DNA from: Corynebacterium sp.
GTDB lineage: Bacteria; Actinomycetota; Actinomycetes; Mycobacteriales; Mycobacteriaceae
Assembly: GCF_030152825.1 (NCBI RefSeq)
Contig: NZ_JASLIP010000047.1
Location: forward strand, 6,238-70,237
DNA length: 64,000 nt
Direction: 5' to 3'
Position numbers and translations under genes: made by a program. Positions 60,425 to 64,000 of the stretch are shown here, piece after piece; within the stretch, counting starts at the first letter, position 1; every line of letters starts with the position of its first letter. The notes under the pieces are model-generated. The model was not told the DNA's origin. It saw only the letters and a program-made list of their open reading frames with translations, and made no database searches.

Positions 60425-61672
60425 ATGAGCTGGAGTATTAGCGCAGCCCCGGCGGCGCCCGCCCGGGGTGCCGGTCCGCGCCGAATCAACGTCATTGGGC
60501 TGGGTCCGGCGGGTGCGGTTCTTGCGCTGCGCGCCGCCGAGCGGGGTTGGCAGGTGCACGGCTACGATCCCGGTTCACGCCCGCAAGCAGCGGGGGCGGA
60601 CGCGTGGCCGACGTGGCCCGCCACCTACGGCGCCTTCGCCCCGGAGATCCCCGGCTGGGCAGGCAGCTTCTTCTCCCCCGCCGAATCGATCCGCGTGACC
60701 CCCATTCCGGGATCCACCACGCCGCTGGGCTTTAGCTACCGCATGATGGACAAGGACGGCCTGCGCACGGCGGCGGCCGAGGCGGTAGAGCGCACCAGGG
60801 GAAGTCTGCATGCCGAAGCCATCACCGAGGAGCAATTCGCCGACTTGCCGGGGCTCACGGTGGACTGCCGCGGGGCGACCACAGGTGGCGCCCTGTGGCA
60901 GATCGCGGTGGGTTACGTGCTTCGCCCGGTGCGGGGGTCCAGCGCCACGCTGTCCGAGGCGCTGACCACCCCGACCCTCATGGACTGGACTGCCTCCCCC
61001 GCGGCGGAACCCGGTGGCGCCAAGCCCAGCTTCCTCTACGTCCAGCGCCTCCCTGAAGGCTGGCTGGCTGAAGAGACGATCCTGGCAAGCACCTCCCGCC
61101 CCACCGAGTCCGATTACGCCCTGCTGCGCTCCCGGCTCGACTCTCGGTTGGCTAGCCTCCAGGGCGAGGTCTGGCGCGAGGAGCTGGAGATCGCCGATGA
61201 AGAGCTCGTCGCCATCCCCATGGGCACCACCGCTGCCGGCTCAGCGGTGCACACCTTCGGTGCCCGAGACGGCTTTATCCATCCCGCGACCGGCTATTCG
61301 GTCGGCACGGCGCTGCAGGAGGTGGATGGCTTCCTCGACCGTGCGGAATTGGCGCCTACCGGGATCAGGCGCGTCGGGTTGAGCTGTATGGGGCTGGCCC
61401 GCCGAGCGAACGTGACCCTCGCCCGGGCCCTGCGGCGCATCGGATCACTGCTGCTCGCCGAGGCCAACACCACGGACGTACAGAGCTTCTTCGCTGCCTT
61501 CTTCTCCCTGCACACCGCCGACCAGTTGGCCTACCTCTCGGGCCGCAGCGGGTTGCGCACCGCCCGGACAATGTGGCGGCTAAGGAAAAACACCGGGTGG
61601 ACTCACCCGGTGTTGCTCCCCCTCTATCGCCGCCCCTGGCGCTATTTACGTTTCGGCCTGCAGCGTGGCTAG
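60425..61672 (+). CDS. Lycopene-cyclase-family FAD protein
   Basis: The 415-residue protein has INVIGLGPAGAVLALRAAERG (FAD binding), then blocks typical of CrtY/CrtL cyclases: LWQIAVGYVL, LMDWTASP, SFLYVQRLPEGWLAEETILA, VAIPMGT and FIHPATGYSVGTALQ. Lycopene cyclases form the ionone rings of carotenoids at the membrane. No other carotenoid gene is in the window, so the substrate may be elsewhere-made lycopene or another polyene. Its stop shares CTAG with the sufT stop. TAGATT six bases upstream indicates a leaderless start. Confidence 0.82.
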   Translation: MSWSISAAPAAPARGAGPRRINVIGLGPAGAVLALRAAERGWQVHGYDPGSRPQAAGADAWPTWPATYGAFAPEIPGWAGSFFSPAESIRVTPIPGSTTPLGFSYRMMDKDGLRTAAAEAVERTRGSLHAEAITEEQFADLPGLTVDCRGATTGGALWQIAVGYVLRPVRGSSATLSEALTTPTLMDWTASPAAEPGGAKPSFLYVQRLPEGWLAEETILASTSRPTESDYALLRSRLDSRLASLQGEVWREELEIADEELVAIPMGTTAAGSAVHTFGARDGFIHPATGYSVGTALQEVDGFLDRAELAPTGIRRVGLSCMGLARRANVTLARALRRIGSLLLAEANTTDVQSFFAAFFSLHTADQLAYLSGRSGLRTARTMWRLRKNTGWTHPVLLPLYRRPWRYLRFGLQRG

Positions 61673-62073
61673 ACCGAGAATCCGAGGTAGCGCAGCTGTT
61701 CGCGGCCTTCCTCGTTGATCATCTGCGGGCCCCAGGCCGGGGTCCAGACCCAGTTGATCTGCAGGTCCTCGTACTCCTGGAGCGTGCTCAGCACCGCAGT
61801 CTGAGCCTGGTCCTCAATCATGTCGTGCAGCGGGCACGCCGGGGAGGTCAGCGTCATGTTGATCATGACGGTCTTGCCCTCATCCCAGATGTCGTAGACC
61901 AGGCCGAGGTCAACGACGTTGATGCCCAGCTCCGGGTCGATGACGTCCAGCAGGCACTCCTCGATCTTTCCGTAACGCTCGAGATCCTCCGGGCTCGGGT
62001 TCGCCGGTGGCTCCGGGACCTCGTTGAGCGGCGATGGGTCCATCTCCGGGCTGGAAGGGTTCTGTTCAGACAT
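61669..62073 (-). CDS. sufT: Fe-S assembly factor SufT (DUF59/MIP18 family)
   Basis: The 134-residue protein has an acidic N-terminal tail and the DUF59 domain: CLLDVIDPELGINVVDLGLV, TMTLTSPACPLHDMIEDQ-like residues with the conserved Cys, and VWTPAWGPQMINEEGREQL. SufT helps maturation of Fe-S proteins, and such a gene ends SUF operons in Actinobacteria. GAGGAAAG precedes the ATG. It lies 82 bp after sufU. Confidence 0.92.
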   Translation of the reverse strand: MSEQNPSSPEMDPSPLNEVPEPPANPSPEDLERYGKIEECLLDVIDPELGINVVDLGLVYDIWDEGKTVMINMTLTSPACPLHDMIEDQAQTAVLSTLQEYEDLQINWVWTPAWGPQMINEEGREQLRYLGFSV

Positions 62074-62155
62074 TGCTTTCCTCGCTTTGGGGGTTGGGCT
62101 TAAGTGCCGTGAAAGAAACGGTGGGTTGTCGGTTAATGGGCAATGGCGTTAGTAG

Positions 62156-62623
62156 CTAAGCGTTCTCGGTTTGCTCGGGCGGGGTGGCGCCCGCGTCGAT
62201 CGCGGCTGCCTCGAAGGCCTTCCAGCCCAGCAACGCACACTTCACGCGGGCCGGGTACTTGGAGACACCGCTAAAGGCGATCCCGTCGCCGATGAGGTTC
62301 TCATCGCCCTCCAGCTTGCCGCGGGAGGTGATCATCTTCTCGAACTCGGCGAGCTTCGCGAAGGCCTCGGTGACCGGCAGGCCCACGATCTCGTCGGCCA
62401 TCACTGAAGTGGAGGCCTGGCTGATAGAGCAGCCCACTGCGTCGTAGGAGATGTCCTGAACCGTCTTGTGGTCCTCGCTCAGGTGCACCCGCAGCGTCAG
62501 CTCGTCACCACAGGAGGTGTTCACGTGGAAGACCTCCGCGTCATAAGGCTCGCGCAGGCCGGCGTGCTCCGGGTGCTTGTAATGGTCCAGGATGACCTCC
62601 TGGTACATCTGTTCCATTCTCAT
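62156..62623 (-). CDS. sufU: Zinc-dependent sulfurtransferase SufU
   Basis: SufU takes the persulfide from SufS and hands sulfur to the SufBCD scaffold. The 155-residue protein shows LYQEVILDHYKHP-like MYQEVILDHYKHPEHAG, the Zn ligand Cys in NTSCGDELTLRV, GCSISQASTSVMADEI and the final Cys in RVKCALLGWKAFE, i.e. all three conserved cysteines. The SufU-type insertion between strands is present, unlike in IscU. It follows sufS by 110 bp. Confidence 0.95.
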   Translation of the reverse strand: MRMEQMYQEVILDHYKHPEHAGLREPYDAEVFHVNTSCGDELTLRVHLSEDHKTVQDISYDAVGCSISQASTSVMADEIVGLPVTEAFAKLAEFEKMITSRGKLEGDENLIGDGIAFSGVSKYPARVKCALLGWKAFEAAAIDAGATPPEQTENA

Positions 62624-62733
62624 GTACTTTCACCACCGTTTTGAAGGTTGAGGTTGTGTAATTGGGTTCAGGTTATCCGCTACGCGAGGGCGTCGACGTC
62701 CTGAAAAAGGAGCGTAACCACCCCGGCGGCGGG

Positions 62734-63981
62734 CTAGACGCCGAAGAACTCCTGCGCCTTGCGGATGCCCTCGACGAGCCGGTCGATCTCCCACTTCTCG
62801 TTATAGACGTAGAAGCTGGCGCGCGCCGTGGCCTGTACGCCCAGGCAGGTGTGGGCCGGCCACGCGCAGTGGTGCCCCACCCGGATGGAGACTCCCTGGT
62901 CGTCCAGGATCTGACCCAGGTCGTGCGGGTGGATGCCGTCGACCACCATGCTCACGGCGCTACCCCGGTTGTGCATATCCGTTGGACCGATGATCCGCAG
63001 GCCAGGGATCTCGCTGAGCTGCGCCAGCGCATAGGCGGTGAGCTCGTGCTCGTGGGCGGCGACCTTATCCATGCCCAGCTCGTTGAGGTAAGCCACCGCA
63101 GCACCAAGACCCACGACCTGGGAGGTCATCTGGGTGCCCGCCTCGAACTTCTGCGGGGCGTCGGCGAAGGTGCAGCCCTCCATCGTCACCTTCTGGATCA
63201 TCGATCCGCCGGTGAGGAACGGTGGCAGCACCCGCAGGTGCTCCTTCTTGCCGTACAACACGCCCACGCCGTTGGGCCCCAGCATCTTGTGCCCGGAGAA
63301 CGCCGCGAAGTCCACATCCAGGTCGTGGAAGTCCACGGCCATGTGCGGCACGGATTGGCAGGCATCCAGCACGAACAGTGCGCCGACCTCGCGGGCGCGC
63401 CGCACAGCCTCCTTGACGTCCAGCACCGCACCGGTGACATTGGACTGGTGAGTCAGAGCCACGACCTTCGTCTTCTCGCTGAGCTGCAGGCTGTCCAGGT
63501 CGATGCGGCCGTCCTCAGTGGCGCGGAACCACTTCAGGGTTGCGCCCGTGCGACGTGCCAGCTCCTGCCAGGGCACGAGGTTGGCGTGGTGCTCCAGCTC
63601 GGAGACGACGATCTCGTCGCCTTCGGTGACCTGGAGCTCGCCGGCCCGGGAATCCCCCAGGACGAAAGCCACCTCGTTGAGTGCCTCGGTGGCGTTTTTC
63701 GTGAAGGCGACCTCCTCATCCGCCGCGCCAACGAAGGCCGCGATGGCCTCGCGGGCCCCCTCATAAGCGTCGGTGGCCTCCTCCGCGATCTGGTAGGCAC
63801 CGCGGTGGACCGGGGCGTTGTTCTTGGTGAGGAAGTCGCGCTCCGCGTCCAGCACCTGCAGGGGACGCTGCGCGGTCGCCCCGGAATCGAGGTAGATCAG
63901 CGGCTGGCCGTCCCGAACGGTGCGGGAAAGGATGGGGAAATCCTGTCGGATCGCTTGGGTGTCGAGATGAGTATCAACCAT
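62734..63981 (-). CDS. sufS: Cysteine desulfurase SufS
   Basis: A PLP enzyme that takes sulfur from L-cysteine for Fe-S cluster assembly. The 415-residue protein has YLDSGATAQRP, HRGAYQIAEEATDAYEGARE, SELEHHANLVPW and AAFSGHKMLGPNGVGVLYG with the PLP Lys; the active-site Cys is in RVGHHCAWPAHTCLG. The length equals that of SufS/CsdB enzymes. Only 19 bases remain upstream in the window, so a preceding sufC cannot be confirmed. It begins the sufS-sufU-sufT run. Confidence 0.96.
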   Translation of the reverse strand: MVDTHLDTQAIRQDFPILSRTVRDGQPLIYLDSGATAQRPLQVLDAERDFLTKNNAPVHRGAYQIAEEATDAYEGAREAIAAFVGAADEEVAFTKNATEALNEVAFVLGDSRAGELQVTEGDEIVVSELEHHANLVPWQELARRTGATLKWFRATEDGRIDLDSLQLSEKTKVVALTHQSNVTGAVLDVKEAVRRAREVGALFVLDACQSVPHMAVDFHDLDVDFAAFSGHKMLGPNGVGVLYGKKEHLRVLPPFLTGGSMIQKVTMEGCTFADAPQKFEAGTQMTSQVVGLGAAVAYLNELGMDKVAAHEHELTAYALAQLSEIPGLRIIGPTDMHNRGSAVSMVVDGIHPHDLGQILDDQGVSIRVGHHCAWPAHTCLGVQATARASFYVYNEKWEIDRLVEGIRKAQEFFGV

Positions 63982-64000
63982 GAAAACCTTCGATTCTTCG

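Overview
The window is a contiguous chromosomal segment of a high-GC actinobacterium, almost certainly a Corynebacterium. The basis is the gene content and order: mycothiol ligase mshC, polyprenyl-phosphomannose synthase next to lnt, rbpA, a pupylation locus (arc-dop-pup-pafA-pafBC), the acn-acnR pair and the sufS-sufU-sufT end of a SUF operon. From memory, two blocks follow mycobacterial gene order: about 17.3-44.9 kb resembles the Rv2049c-Rv2140c region, and 48.5-64 kb resembles Rv1461-Rv1477 read in parts. The absence of 20S proteasome genes between pup and pafA is typical of Corynebacterium. The species cannot be fixed from the sequence alone. I see no transposase, phage gene, CRISPR array or rRNA; the one RNA gene is a tRNA-Leu.

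Layout. 0-11 kb: a CNNM-type transporter (cut by the edge), an RNA helicase, gnd, a thioesterase, ndh, a degenerate cyclopropane-synthase-like protein, an FAD dehydrogenase and an amidase. 11-18 kb: membrane and ion transport (YkvI-like protein, KtrB/KtrA K+ uptake, MgtE Mg2+ channel with an unlisted 59-residue membrane protein upstream), a YceI protein, a zinc-ribbon protein and rbpA. 18-34.5 kb: a long minus-strand run with ppm1, lnt, fxsA, a DprE2-like SDR, helY, tatC, tatA, fused pafBC, pafA, pup, dop, arc and trmI. 34.5-45 kb: a DUF1275 membrane protein, a RecB-type nuclease, aspA, hisG/hisE, mshC, uppP, an LppL-like lipoprotein, pyrD and a PEBP protein, then tRNA-Leu(GAG). 45-51.5 kb: poorly characterised genes, then a secreted NlpC/P60 hydrolase behind a 606-bp leader, and an Rv1476-like membrane protein. 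51.5-64 kb: acn-acnR, an SDR, an ACT protein with a UPF0210 protein, a frameshifted DUF3592-like gene, an ABC-F ATPase, a lycopene-cyclase-like protein and sufT-sufU-sufS.

How the genes work together. The pupylation block can tag proteins with Pup (PafA), activate or remove Pup (Dop) and unfold targets (ARC), but no protease is encoded here and ARC lacks the C-terminal proteasome-docking residues, so tagging probably leads to unfolding or disassembly. The fused PafBC regulator, HelY and rbpA link the region to DNA damage, RNA handling and stress transcription. KtrAB and MgtE form a K+/Mg2+ homeostasis cluster. SUF genes and acn are both iron-sulfur related.

The most striking window-wide pattern is regulatory: at least 17 genes have a TANNNT -10 hexamer ending 6-8 bases before the start codon, so they are probably transcribed as leaderless mRNAs. 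This pattern settles several start codons and reveals divergent gene pairs whose core promoters overlap.
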